A stretch of 64,000 nucleotides of DNA. It comes from Scheffersomyces stipitis CBS 6054 (taxonomy: Eukaryota > Ascomycota > Pichiomycetes > Serinales > Debaryomycetaceae). The notes under the pieces were generated by a model. It searched no databases and was not told the origin of the DNA. It saw nothing but the letters and a program-made list of their open reading frames with translations. Shown here one piece after another: positions 30,781 through 40,965 of this stretch; position 1 is the stretch's first letter, and each line of letters starts with the position of its first letter. Both the position numbers and the translations under genes were made by a program. The DNA lies in NCBI RefSeq assembly GCF_000209165.1, contig NC_009047.1, positions 372,001 to 436,000 on the forward strand. Direction: 5' to 3'.

Positions 30781-33123
30781 ATGTATCGTGGCAAGTCGAC
30801 TATCCACACGTACTTGATCAAGCGGTGGCTCTCCATCAACACTTATAGTACCCGAGGTGTTCATAACACCACTCCCATATTCTCCCGTTCTAGAAAGACT
30901 TATTCGGCCGACAAACTCCGCTCCAAGAGGACGTCCTCTGCAACAACGCGTTCAGGGATGACCCTGCCACAAGAATCAAGAACGGAACTGAGCACAGCTC
31001 TGAAAGTTAAAACAAATATTGAGCGGGACCCAAATGTCATAGCTTCGCTTCAAGAAATCGACTTTAATTCTTCGTTTGAGGAAACAAGTCAGAGAAATTC
31101 GAGTCCAAGAACCATTCACAAATCCAAACATGTAGATATCGCTAAACCTGGACCGAAGTCTGAATCGCAGGATTCGTATCAATTCAGTGAGGACGACGAA
31201 GAATTTCTCTTGTGGACTTCGGCAGAGAAGCTGCCCCTGCTGAAAAGGCTGAATCCAGATTCAACCCAGCCAGAAACTAAGAGACACCTCCAAGACAAAA
31301 TGGAAACTAGTGGGGATAGTAGAGCGAAATTGGAAGAATCAGAAGTTGAAAATTCGGGGTTTAGAGTCCCTTCTCTGCATCAAACTGCTTCCAGAGATTC
31401 TTTCGGAGACTCGGAGCTTTCTGTTTCCAGAATGTCAAAACCAAAACCCCATTTATATCACACGATACAATTGGCCACACAAAAGCCCTCCTTAACTGAA
31501 GTAGCTAACGGCTCTGTAAATCTCATCAAGAATGTGAAACCAATGTTGCTCTCATCGGAACAACAGTATGTATTGAATCAAGCCTTGAACGGCGTCTCGT
31601 TATTCTACACCGGTTCAGCTGGTACAGGAAAGTCTGTTTTGTTACGTTCCATCATCAAGGCATTGCGAAACAAACATGGTGTTGGTATAGCTGTTACAGC
31701 CTCCACTGGTTTAGCAGCATGTAATATTGGAGGAACAACACTTCATAGTTTCGCTGGCCTTGGTTTAGGAACCGATAAATTGGACAATCTCTTGAAGAAA
31801 TTGCGCCGAAACAGAAGAGCAATAAATAAATGGAAAAGTACAAAGGTTTTGATCATCGATGAGATCTCCATGATAGATGGAAACTTCCTAGACACATTAA
31901 ATGAAGTGGCCAAAAGAATACGAAGAAACCAGCTTCCATTTGGCGGTATACAGTTGATTGTGTGTGGAGACTTCTACCAACTTCCTCCAGTAGTGAAGCA
32001 GCCATATGTAGATGGAGAAAGGGTAACAGATGATAGGGTTGAGCCGTATTTCTCGTTTGAATGTTTCGCATGGCAACAATGTGTTAAGGAAACCATTATT
32101 CTCCGTGAAGTTTTCCGTCAAAAAGGTGATCAATTGTTCATTGAAATGTTGAATGAAATGAGAAACGGTAGAGTATCTGAGCGAACGATTCAGGAGTTCC
32201 ACAAGTTGGAGCGCCCTCTCCGTTGCCCCGAAGGCATAGTACCCGCGGAGTTGTTCGCTACTAGAAGTGAAGTGGACAGAGCAAACAACTCTCGTTTGAA
32301 CAAGATTCCAGGCAGTCCCGAGCTTTACAAGGCTATAGATGGAGGCGAATTACCTCCTGAGCATAGGCAAAACGTGCTCTCTAATTTCCTTGCTCCTATG
32401 GACTTGTTTCTTAAGAAAGGTGCTCAAGTGATGTGTATCAAGAATTTTGACGAAACTTTGGTCAATGGATCGCTAGGCCAGGTTGTTGACTTTATGGATC
32501 GTGATACTTACTTAAAAGCTAATAATCCAGATTCAGAACTGCCTGCTGACCTTTCCGATTATATCTTCGATGGAGCCTTACCAGGTACTGGGCAAGCATT
32601 GACTACGAGTGGCATTCTCAGCCAGTCACAGTTATCAGAAGATGAGAAGGAAAACAAGGGGAGGAAGGAATCTTTGGCACAACAACTTGCTGAAAGCTCG
32701 AAAGGAAAAAAGTATCCCTTAGTCAGATTCTTGTCACCGGACGGAATCAATTCCAGAACTATTTTGGTAGAACCCGAACAATGGACCGTTGAAGACGAGA
32801 ACCAGAATGTAATTGCTTCACGAATTCAGTTACCTCTCATTCTTGCATGGTCACTTTCCATTCACAAGTCGCAGGGTCAAACGTTGCCTAAGGTTAAGGT
32901 GGATTTGAGGAGGGTTTTTGAAAATGGACAATCGTACGTCGCACTCTCTAGAGCAGTATCAAGAAGCGGGCTACAGGTTCTCAATTTTAGCGAGGCCAAG
33001 ATTATGACCCATCCTAAGGTTGTTAAGTTCTATCACAGCTTGTTATCTGCTGAAGAGTCAGAGAAGAGGTATAATGATGAAGGAAAGATAGTGCAGTCCG
33101 TTTTACGAGCACAAACCATGTGA
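30781..33123 (+). CDS. PIF1: Pif1-family 5'-3' DNA helicase
   Basis: Pif1 unwinds DNA and G-quadruplexes, limits telomerase in the nucleus and maintains mitochondrial DNA. The protein has 780 residues from the ATG at 30781. The frame runs 13 codons further upstream only to a TTG. It begins with a mitochondrial-type presequence (basic, Ser/Thr-rich, no acid in the first 35 residues). A disordered region runs to about residue 250. The helicase core follows: Walker A GSAGTGKSVLL, the Pif1-type STGLAACNIGGTTLHSFAGLGLG, Walker B VLIIDEISMID, the VCGDFYQLPPV motif, and the C-terminal SIHKSQGQTLPKVKVD with YVALSRAVSR. Four CTG codons cluster at residues 151-157 in a Ser-type linker. Confidence 0.94.
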   Translation: MYRGKSTIHTYLIKRWLSINTYSTRGVHNTTPIFSRSRKTYSADKLRSKRTSSATTRSGMTLPQESRTELSTALKVKTNIERDPNVIASLQEIDFNSSFEETSQRNSSPRTIHKSKHVDIAKPGPKSESQDSYQFSEDDEEFLLWTSAEKLPLLKRLNPDSTQPETKRHLQDKMETSGDSRAKLEESEVENSGFRVPSLHQTASRDSFGDSELSVSRMSKPKPHLYHTIQLATQKPSLTEVANGSVNLIKNVKPMLLSSEQQYVLNQALNGVSLFYTGSAGTGKSVLLRSIIKALRNKHGVGIAVTASTGLAACNIGGTTLHSFAGLGLGTDKLDNLLKKLRRNRRAINKWKSTKVLIIDEISMIDGNFLDTLNEVAKRIRRNQLPFGGIQLIVCGDFYQLPPVVKQPYVDGERVTDDRVEPYFSFECFAWQQCVKETIILREVFRQKGDQLFIEMLNEMRNGRVSERTIQEFHKLERPLRCPEGIVPAELFATRSEVDRANNSRLNKIPGSPELYKAIDGGELPPEHRQNVLSNFLAPMDLFLKKGAQVMCIKNFDETLVNGSLGQVVDFMDRDTYLKANNPDSELPADLSDYIFDGALPGTGQALTTSGILSQSQLSEDEKENKGRKESLAQQLAESSKGKKYPLVRFLSPDGINSRTILVEPEQWTVEDENQNVIASRIQLPLILAWSLSIHKSQGQTLPKVKVDLRRVFENGQSYVALSRAVSRSGLQVLNFSEAKIMTHPKVVKFYHSLLSAEESEKRYNDEGKIVQSVLRAQTM

Positions 33124-33240
33124 TTGATACAGTAGAAGTATAAGTATTGTTCTATTATGTGTGTAGGTTTATGAAGTCATCAGGTATATATACACGTTAG
33201 AAATTATTGATTGTGCAAACTTGCATCCCTTAGAGAGTTC

Positions 33241-35370
33241 CTAATTACTTGAGGTTTTCTTGAGGCGGACATGATTTAGAAGACCATTGAATGCCATTGA
33301 GCGAGAGAGTTTGTTGAGATCGTTTGTTACTTGAATGTCTTGTGGATCCAAGTTCCAGTTGCTAATTGCAAAAATCAAATTCTTAGGAACTGAGGACGGA
33401 GAGCTAAGCAATCTCGAAAGATAAAAGATGGAGAGATCAGAGACGGGATCAACAAGTCCAGGAATGTTATCCTTAGTGGTACATGTGGCCTTCTTTCCCA
33501 ATGCAAACTCTGGGAGTAAACTCTCGATTCCAACAACTAGGATATTAGAAACACAAGGTATTGTATTTCCCAAAAGTTGAGAAGGATGGGCTATGACATG
33601 AGACTCCTCGTGTACTGTACCACTTGACAAACAAGAGATCTTTCCAATATTACCGAACTGTTGCAAGCTAGCAGCAACCATTGAATTATCCACTCCTTCG
33701 GGTATCATAATAAGGAAGGGTTTCGTTATACCCAACTTTTTGGCTATACAAAGTGTCTCATAGACGACTGAAACGTAATTGTCTTCATTCAATGCTGATA
33801 TTTGTTTCAACTTCAGTCTTAGATACGTTTTCTCAAGGTTTTTCCAATCTCCGAATGAGAGATCATCGCGAACTTCATTTTCAAGTTGCACATCTTTAAC
33901 TTTAGACTTCGAAGAATTTAATATGTAAGCATTTATAATTCCTCCAAAGACTGTCTTGCCAGAGTTGTCCAATATCGCATTGTTAGGGATACTGAAATTT
34001 TCTACTTGAAATAGACGCCTTTCATTTTCCTTCCACTTTTTCTGAGAATTCGTGAGCCTTAAAGCTTTATCTACGAATGAGATCAAAAGGTCATTATCTT
34101 CAGGCTTTGAAAGCGATGGAAGATTTCCGAAATTGTATGCTTGATTTGATTTGGCACTATTGAGGAAACAGTACTGGATTGGTTTGTACAAGTTCTTTCT
34201 CTTCAATTTGATAAGCTTTTTGAGCAACGACAGATCTGGTTTCGAGGTACCTTTAAATTCATTAGCAATGAAACTTTTCACATCGTCAATTCTGTTATTT
34301 ATGACTATTTCTGAATAGTTAAAAGAAGATTCAGATGACATCTTAAAGTAATGCTTCTTTTCAACTCGTTCAAGATCGTTCGTGAGGCTATCTGAATAAC
34401 ACGATATCAGATCCGACTTCAACTTCTGAATCATCTTCTCGATCTTGTTAACATACTTATTCTTGTTTCCTTCCTGAACTACGACATCCCACTCGCCGAT
34501 ACTAGTTGTCAGAAGAAAGATATCAAGTTCGTCAACACCAATAAATTTGAGATCTTGAAGAGCGCTTGGTTCCAAATTTAACTGACCCTGGATGGCTTTT
34601 TCCAACAGGGCAGCAGTAGTAACTACTATGTTTGGAACTCCGACATTGTGACTGTCTACATTAGTACTATAAAATTGTGGTTTGCTGTCGTGGGAGAGAA
34701 ACGCAAGATTCATGGGCCCTCTTTCAAGAGTGTAGACAGTTTTTCTTTGGCTACTCGAAGAAGCTACTAAACGCTTGGGACAGCAATTGGGAGGGATATC
34801 CTTCAAAAGATACCTTGTATATGTAGCGTACCTGTTGACTAGTTCATCTGTGGGGACGATAATCAAACTTTGAACTCTGTCCGGTCTATTATGATGATCA
34901 AATGCTGGGGTAGTTGAAAGAGTCTGTTCGATACAATATGTCAACATTGCAATAGATTTGCCGGTTTGAAAGCCTCCGTTTATTAGCAAGTTGTGGCCAC
35001 TTTTAAGAACGGAAAGAATCCTCTTCTGGTCTGGAGTAGGAGAAGCGTTGAAATCGGGGATTGCATTTGTCTTCTGAGTTTCTGGCAAAAGAAAATCGTT
35101 CAATTTCTTCTGCAAAAATGGAAACACTCCAAAAGTTGTGAAATCCGCAATTTGGGCATTCGGATCGTACTTTAACAACCTAGAGGGTTGTTTTGCTACT
35201 CCATCTTTAGTTGTTCTGTCTGCTTTCTGTTTTCTGTATTTTGTAGTTCCACTTCGCAAATATCCTCTCAAATTTGAATTGAAAAGGCCTTCAGAAGAGT
35301 GAAAACCTCGTAAACCTAACCCAAGGTAAGTAACTGCACTTCTTAGATGCCTGAATTGCACATCCAACAT
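33241..35370 (-). CDS. Degenerate DEAD-box-like protein, probably mitochondrial
   Basis: The protein has 709 residues from the ATG at 35370; codons further upstream reach only a TTG. A basic N-terminus (FRHLRSAVTYLGLGLRGFHSSE) looks like a mitochondrial presequence. A Q-motif-like FTTFGVFPFLQKKL near residue 82 precedes a Walker A, GGFQTGKS (about 132-139). SLIIVPTDEL corresponds to motif Ia and VDELDIFL (about residue 280) replaces DEAD. I see no SAT motif and no HRxGRxGR motif VI in the C-terminal half, so helicase activity is doubtful. The best comparison is the mitochondrial DEAD-box group (Mrh4 and relatives), but orthology is not shown. The gene is convergent with PIF1, 117 bp apart. 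Confidence 0.7.
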   Translation of the reverse strand: MLDVQFRHLRSAVTYLGLGLRGFHSSEGLFNSNLRGYLRSGTTKYRKQKADRTTKDGVAKQPSRLLKYDPNAQIADFTTFGVFPFLQKKLNDFLLPETQKTNAIPDFNASPTPDQKRILSVLKSGHNLLINGGFQTGKSIAMLTYCIEQTLSTTPAFDHHNRPDRVQSLIIVPTDELVNRYATYTRYLLKDIPPNCCPKRLVASSSSQRKTVYTLERGPMNLAFLSHDSKPQFYSTNVDSHNVGVPNIVVTTAALLEKAIQGQLNLEPSALQDLKFIGVDELDIFLLTTSIGEWDVVVQEGNKNKYVNKIEKMIQKLKSDLISCYSDSLTNDLERVEKKHYFKMSSESSFNYSEIVINNRIDDVKSFIANEFKGTSKPDLSLLKKLIKLKRKNLYKPIQYCFLNSAKSNQAYNFGNLPSLSKPEDNDLLISFVDKALRLTNSQKKWKENERRLFQVENFSIPNNAILDNSGKTVFGGIINAYILNSSKSKVKDVQLENEVRDDLSFGDWKNLEKTYLRLKLKQISALNEDNYVSVVYETLCIAKKLGITKPFLIMIPEGVDNSMVAASLQQFGNIGKISCLSSGTVHEESHVIAHPSQLLGNTIPCVSNILVVGIESLLPEFALGKKATCTTKDNIPGLVDPVSDLSIFYLSRLLSSPSSVPKNLIFAISNWNLDPQDIQVTNDLNKLSRSMAFNGLLNHVRLKKTSSN

Positions 35371-35630
35371 CAACAGCACCACTTTCAACTTTCAAAGTGT
35401 ATGGAAATTGTTGTTATCTAGAGTTGCAACTAAAAAGTAAGGGAAAAAAAAACTGTTTTTGATGTTGGCTTCCCGATGAGGAATTGATGTGCATCCAGTT
35501 GCAAAACTACAAAATTGAAAATTAATGATTGCAAATATAAACGTCAAATATGGTAATTAAACGTCGAATGCTAAATAAATAACCTATATATACATACATA
35601 TATATACATATAATATAGAATGCAAAAGCG

Positions 35631-38600
35631 TCAGATAGAGTTCCGTCTGTATAACACTTTCTTGTCATCTCCACTTTTGATCTTCGCCTTATCCACCATG
35701 CCTGCTATTGCTGGAAGTTTGCCATTCTTAGACCAGCTAGAAAAGAGTTTGTCTGCGTAATTTAAGCCGACATGGTAAATCTCGTCGAATTTGGCAAAAT
35801 CCAACGTGGCGTAGTTATCAATAGGAGGTCTCAAGTAAATCACCCCATTGGTCTTTTTCGCAGCCTCTAATGCGTTGACACTTGCTACATAGGCCAATCT
35901 CATTTGAATATCCATCATGTTGGGAACATTAGGATGCTTAGAAAATGGGTTCCAACGATTGAATAACACCCAGAATCCAGACAATGTATCACCATAATTC
36001 ATGGGTGTTCTGTCATCAGCAGAGCCTACATCAACCGCAATGATGTATTTGGCACCTTTCTTCTTCATCTCACTGACAGGCAAGTTATCCAAGTAACCGC
36101 CATCCAATAGCATGCAACCTTGAAAGGCAATTGGAGGTAAAAGACCCGCTAACGACATCGATGCTCTAATGAATCTCCACAGATAACCACTTTCATGGAT
36201 ATCCATTGTAGAGTTGGTGATGTTGGTAGTGTTACAAAAATATCTGATCCAGAAATCTTCAATTTCCGTAAACCCAAAGATTTTCCAAATTCCTCTGTTG
36301 AACTCGTACCCAGTGATGTATGACGTTACTGGATATGTTAAATCGAATACAGACCTCCACAACGAAGCAACTCTTTTAGAAAACTTTTTTGCTCTACCAT
36401 AGATTGACACTATGTTGTAGTCTTTGGCATAGAGCCCACCTACAAGGGAACCTATAGAAGTTCCGCCTATCAAATCCACAGGGATGCCATGTCTTTCTAA
36501 TGCGGTCACTATACCAACATGGGATATTCCACGAGATCCACCGCCACCAAGAACCAATCCAACAGCTTCATTGGAGAGAATTCTAGCCAAACGAAGAAAA
36601 TCGTTTTTATGTGGTTGCACAGCCTTATATCTATCAGAATGTACAAAACTAGTGTTCAACTTCACAAAGGAAGAAATTGCTTTAAGTCTCACATCTTCAA
36701 GAGTAGACTTAATACTGGGATTCGTCTTGCTCCCTATCTTAGACGCCAATTCACTGATAATATTTGGTCTCTTTTTCACAGAATTTTCGTCTTTTTTACG
36801 GATGATTTCCATTTCAATATGATGGTGACCTTGGACCCAAATTCGATTCTTCAACCAGATACTTGTGGAGCCAGGCTCAACGTATTTCTCTGGGTGAAGC
36901 AAGCACAAATCCGTCCTAGCCATCGTTTTCAAGTTAATTAACAAGCGCTCGTAGTCCCCAATACCAGTGGCTACTACATCGTCCTCTGCATCGGCAAGTA
37001 ACAAGATACAATCTCCCTGAGAAATACACGTGGAAGTCCAGTTTGACTTCAAGGGCGTATCACAGATATAGACGATGGTTTCATACTCTTCTTCTAAATA
37101 GGCAAAGTAACCAGACAATTTCAACTGTGCCAAACGCTCATCAAAGGCATGTCTGCCTAGGTGGGTCAATGTAGAAGCCTGATCCAAAGCAATGACATTC
37201 CTGCCAATCGCTTTCAATGCAGAAACCAACTTATCAGCAAACTCTCTGACTGGTAGGCCACTTACTGTAGGCAATATTGTAATTGTTTTGTAGTCATTGG
37301 AGATATGAGAGGCTGTGGAAGATGGAATGAGTGTAGAATTGCGAGACGACTGGTCAAGCACATCCTTATAAACAACTTTACTGGCTACAATTCTGGAAAC
37401 CTTCACCATAATGGAAGGATTCAGCAATGAAAGCATCTCAAAAAGAGTTCTAGGAATTCTGGCTGTCTCTGAATCCCTAACTGCAATCAATGAGTTGGTT
37501 CTTCTAGAAGCTGTCAATACCTCAACTTCTCCAATAGATTCACCATGGCCATATTCACCCAACACCTCAAGGTCCTCGTTATTTATGTCACTACTGGGGC
37601 TACAATCCATAGAAGTATCAGAAAATCCAAGAATATCATCATCTGAAGTGTTACCTTGATACCTGTCACTCTTGTTTCTGACCACTCTGAATCTGCCACT
37701 AAGTACTATATGAAATCCATTGGCTAAATCCCCCTGTGAGCACAAGACGCCTCCAGCAGGAATATGACACCATTCTAAGGCGTAGTCAATGGTTAGAATC
37801 TGTGGTGATAACAACTTCTTCAACTTGGTAGCAACTGGCAATTGCAAGAAATAGTACCTATCCATTAGCTTGGAGTAGTCTGACTTGGATATATGTGCAA
37901 CGATAACTCCTCTTTTCTTAGAAGTTCTTATTGTCACTAGCGATCTAAAGCCTACAACAGAGGATAAATAGCCAGCTACACCTCCACTCTTCACTGAATA
38001 GAGCTTTTTCAAATTGTCTTCACGGTTTGAACTGGGTTCACCATGGTTACTTGGACGATACAACACATCCAATGAGCCATCAATGACATAATACAAGCCG
38101 GAATTAAACGATCCCTGTTCTACGATAGTCGTATTTGGACCATATGATTTGATTTCCAAACATTTGGCGAAGTCACTCTTGACGTTGGCAAAGTTGAACT
38201 CTGTTGGAGAAGAGTTTCGGTTTGCTTGATGTTGTCTACTTAATGTGGAGATGTTGATCCCACTGACAGAGTCACCCATGTGATGGTTGTGCAATTGGTT
38301 TTGGTTAATGGTATTGTAAAATTTGATGGGTGTGGAGCTTCTACTGATTGAAGTGGCTGTGGAAGAGAATCCATTATACGAATCAAACCTTACCCGTGCT
38401 GCATTGGTATCGAATTTGTCATCGGCGCTCATAAGGTTGGACAAGCCTACAATTGAAGAAGAAACAGAAGACCTTCCTGAATTGAAACTGGAAAGATTCC
38501 TCATCGCTGTGCTCTTCTCGCTAATACCCAAAATTTTGAAGATGCTCTCGACAACAGCTATTCTGAGCGACGTTTCTTCCGTTTCTTCACGGTCGTCAGA

Positions 38601-40271
38601 GAATGATCTGTCACGAATATTCTCAAATTTTAGGTTTGAACTGGCTCTCTTTAAGTTGGAAGTTGGTGATGAAAGTGATGATAATGTCTTTGAACTTGGG
38701 AATGCAGACCTAACTAAAGGATCGTCTGCAGAAAGAGGATGGCTGTGTGTTTGGTAATAGTCTGATCTTCTAGACAATGGCACAGACGACAACAAGTCTC
38801 CTGGGTGAGTCGATTTCAACCGGGAATCTAGAAGAACATACCTCGAAGACTTAGCGTCGCATAAAGTAGTCTTCTGTTTGTTGAGATTTACAGACAGTGC
38901 TCTTTGGAAGTCTGACTTTCTGGAAAGGCTTGCTTCATTAATTCCGTTGGCACCATATATCTTATCAAGAAGACCATCAAATAAGTATCCTGGCAAGTTA
39001 GCACCCCTGACACTACTAGTAGTGTTCAATTTTACCTCACTCTCCATGATCTCTTTGGTTAGACCCAAATAGTCGTGAATAGTGTTGAATGTAACCTTGT
39101 ACAATCTGGCTAGAACCATGGTGACGATGTGAGAGGTGGCTTTCGGATACTTGGATTGTACCCTCTGAAAAGCCAGATACGGTATGATTGCAATGGTGGC
39201 ACCTGAATGGTGAACATGATGAAGATGATGGCCGGTGTGTTCTTTGTGCGGCCGACTTTTGGGTCTGGCAACTATTTCTGGATAGAGCTGCTTCGTTTTA
39301 GAAGGCCTGATGATGGGAGAAGGAGGCACTGAATCATCTTTCGCGCCGGCATGAATTCCTTGAAATGGAAGAGAGATGGGTGAGATCTCTGGAATCTTGG
39401 AGATGTTGTCATCGTCAGAAATATTAAATGAATGAAGCATATCTGAAGTTGAATCTTCACTATCTACCGGTTTCAACAAGTCTAGAACACTTACCAAAGA
39501 ACTCAAGGGAGCACCACTTTTGACTTCATTTAGTAACTGGTAGCGTTGATTTCCGATTATTAGCACATCGTCCTTTTCGTAGTTGAGCTCGTTGTCGTCG
39601 TCCGGATCAAAGCCGCCGCTTACATTGGAGTTCTCGGTGATTCTAGTATAAACCTGCATTACTCCTTCTACAACGATGGAGAATCCAAGCTTTTCATCAA
39701 GGTAGAGGATCTCGTCATGTGACAACTTTTGGGTTGTCATATTTTTGGTTAATTCGTGGAAGACCGACTTTTCCAAGTAGCCAAAAACTTTGATGGCAGA
39801 GAGGAACTCGTCCAAATAGTTTGTCGTTCTACGGTGGCCCTTCTTCTGGTCTACATAGTCTAGGCTCTGGTTCTTCAAGTTGATGTTGGATGCTGATGGG
39901 TTGACTTTGCCTTTTGTTTTCCGGTCACTCGTGTCTTTGGAATAACCAGTGAGATATTTGTATCTTACCACAAGAAAACAGACAGTAATGATAGCCAGGA
40001 GTGCGACAAGAATCGACAGAAGGTTCAATGTAATCTCGAAGTTGATTGAAAGCGCATTCATGATCTTGCTGGGAATATAAAGCAATATAATATTCATGAT
40101 CTTGAAAACTACCATCAGCCATAACCACCAGAATGCGTACCAGATGGACTTTAAAAACAGAGACGTTGCTGGCGGAGCAGATGGAGGAGCCAAAGAAGAC
40201 GGTAGAATCAGCGACAAAGTCGTATCCACAGCGAACGCTATAGAGTTAAGAGCTTCTGTGGAGTCCTTCAT
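35631..40271 (-). CDS. NTE1: Lysophospholipase NTE1 (neuropathy target esterase family)
   Basis: Nte1 is an ER phospholipase B that deacylates phosphatidylcholine to glycerophosphocholine. The 1546-residue protein has two N-terminal membrane segments (about 40-65 and 75-105). Cyclic-nucleotide-binding-like domains follow, recognisable at GSFNSGLYYVIDGSLDV (about residue 715) and GDLANGFHIVLSGRF (about 850). The C-terminal patatin domain has the oxyanion motif GLVLGGGGSRGISHVG, the nucleophile GGTSIGSLVGG (Ser near 1272) and the dyad Asp in LLDGGYLDNLPV (about 1389). Order, length and catalytic motifs are those of fungal NTE1. The middle is Ser-rich and probably disordered. Confidence 0.96.
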   Translation of the reverse strand: MKDSTEALNSIAFAVDTTLSLILPSSLAPPSAPPATSLFLKSIWYAFWWLWLMVVFKIMNIILLYIPSKIMNALSINFEITLNLLSILVALLAIITVCFLVVRYKYLTGYSKDTSDRKTKGKVNPSASNINLKNQSLDYVDQKKGHRRTTNYLDEFLSAIKVFGYLEKSVFHELTKNMTTQKLSHDEILYLDEKLGFSIVVEGVMQVYTRITENSNVSGGFDPDDDNELNYEKDDVLIIGNQRYQLLNEVKSGAPLSSLVSVLDLLKPVDSEDSTSDMLHSFNISDDDNISKIPEISPISLPFQGIHAGAKDDSVPPSPIIRPSKTKQLYPEIVARPKSRPHKEHTGHHLHHVHHSGATIAIIPYLAFQRVQSKYPKATSHIVTMVLARLYKVTFNTIHDYLGLTKEIMESEVKLNTTSSVRGANLPGYLFDGLLDKIYGANGINEASLSRKSDFQRALSVNLNKQKTTLCDAKSSRYVLLDSRLKSTHPGDLLSSVPLSRRSDYYQTHSHPLSADDPLVRSAFPSSKTLSSLSSPTSNLKRASSNLKFENIRDRSFSDDREETEETSLRIAVVESIFKILGISEKSTAMRNLSSFNSGRSSVSSSIVGLSNLMSADDKFDTNAARVRFDSYNGFSSTATSISRSSTPIKFYNTINQNQLHNHHMGDSVSGINISTLSRQHQANRNSSPTEFNFANVKSDFAKCLEIKSYGPNTTIVEQGSFNSGLYYVIDGSLDVLYRPSNHGEPSSNREDNLKKLYSVKSGGVAGYLSSVVGFRSLVTIRTSKKRGVIVAHISKSDYSKLMDRYYFLQLPVATKLKKLLSPQILTIDYALEWCHIPAGGVLCSQGDLANGFHIVLSGRFRVVRNKSDRYQGNTSDDDILGFSDTSMDCSPSSDINNEDLEVLGEYGHGESIGEVEVLTASRRTNSLIAVRDSETARIPRTLFEMLSLLNPSIMVKVSRIVASKVVYKDVLDQSSRNSTLIPSSTASHISNDYKTITILPTVSGLPVREFADKLVSALKAIGRNVIALDQASTLTHLGRHAFDERLAQLKLSGYFAYLEEEYETIVYICDTPLKSNWTSTCISQGDCILLLADAEDDVVATGIGDYERLLINLKTMARTDLCLLHPEKYVEPGSTSIWLKNRIWVQGHHHIEMEIIRKKDENSVKKRPNIISELASKIGSKTNPSIKSTLEDVRLKAISSFVKLNTSFVHSDRYKAVQPHKNDFLRLARILSNEAVGLVLGGGGSRGISHVGIVTALERHGIPVDLIGGTSIGSLVGGLYAKDYNIVSIYGRAKKFSKRVASLWRSVFDLTYPVTSYITGYEFNRGIWKIFGFTEIEDFWIRYFCNTTNITNSTMDIHESGYLWRFIRASMSLAGLLPPIAFQGCMLLDGGYLDNLPVSEMKKKGAKYIIAVDVGSADDRTPMNYGDTLSGFWVLFNRWNPFSKHPNVPNMMDIQMRLAYVASVNALEAAKKTNGVIYLRPPIDNYATLDFAKFDEIYHVGLNYADKLFSSWSKNGKLPAIAGMVDKAKIKSGDDKKVLYRRNSI

Positions 40272-40965
40272 AGCAAATACAATTGGATGTCAATGAAATA
40301 GAAAATGTACTAAATGACTGCTTAATCAAATCTCAAATCTCAAATCTCAAATCTCGAAATCTCGAAATCTCGAATTAGTAGAAGTAACGTTAGATCCCGA
40401 TCCTGAGTGAAGGGAATCGATGTGTATCGAAATACGATCTCAAAACAATATAAATAATAGATTGCGGTTTTAAATAAAAGAAAATGGAACTCACAATTAC
40501 AGGAAAGAAAAGAAAAGAAAGGTATATGGGGTAAATCTCAATCGCTCAAACTGGCCCTATACTCGCACGGGGTCCTGCACGTGATGTTGCAACCAAATCT
40601 TATCAAAATGGCTGCAACTCAGGGTCCATTGGAATGGTGGGGTTTGGTATGAAGTATGTTACGAAGTATGCAATGATGTGTGTTTGATTTCTAATTAACT
40701 GTGCCGAGTTGAATTTCTTGCATTACCTGAATTTAACAGTGAGATACAATCTCTCGAAAGAAGCTATACCCGTACAATTTTTTGCCCTTTCTTACTATAC
40801 TACCATATGACATTTTCATAAACGTCTTGCTGCTTACAATATATCTAAAATCATATACTATAAAATTTACATTTTCTGGTACTTTCACACTACACATTAG
40901 CTAGAATGTCAACGGAAAGGCAACAAATATCCATAAATATAACAAAAACAATAAATATCAAACCA
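40272..40965. other. NTE1 upstream region
   Basis: These 694 bp run from the NTE1 start to the 3' end of the aminotransferase gene. They contain a short tandem repeat (40327-40370), a purine run (AGGAAAGAAAAGAAAAGAAA near 40500) and a CACGTG near 40580. I see no gene. Confidence 0.55.
40327..40370. repeat. Tandem heptamer/octamer repeat before NTE1
   Basis: Four exact copies of CAAATCT (40327-40354) are followed by two copies of CGAAATCT (40355-40370) and a partial CGAAT. The array lies 56 bp upstream of the NTE1 start codon, probably in its promoter or leader. Confidence 0.85.
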
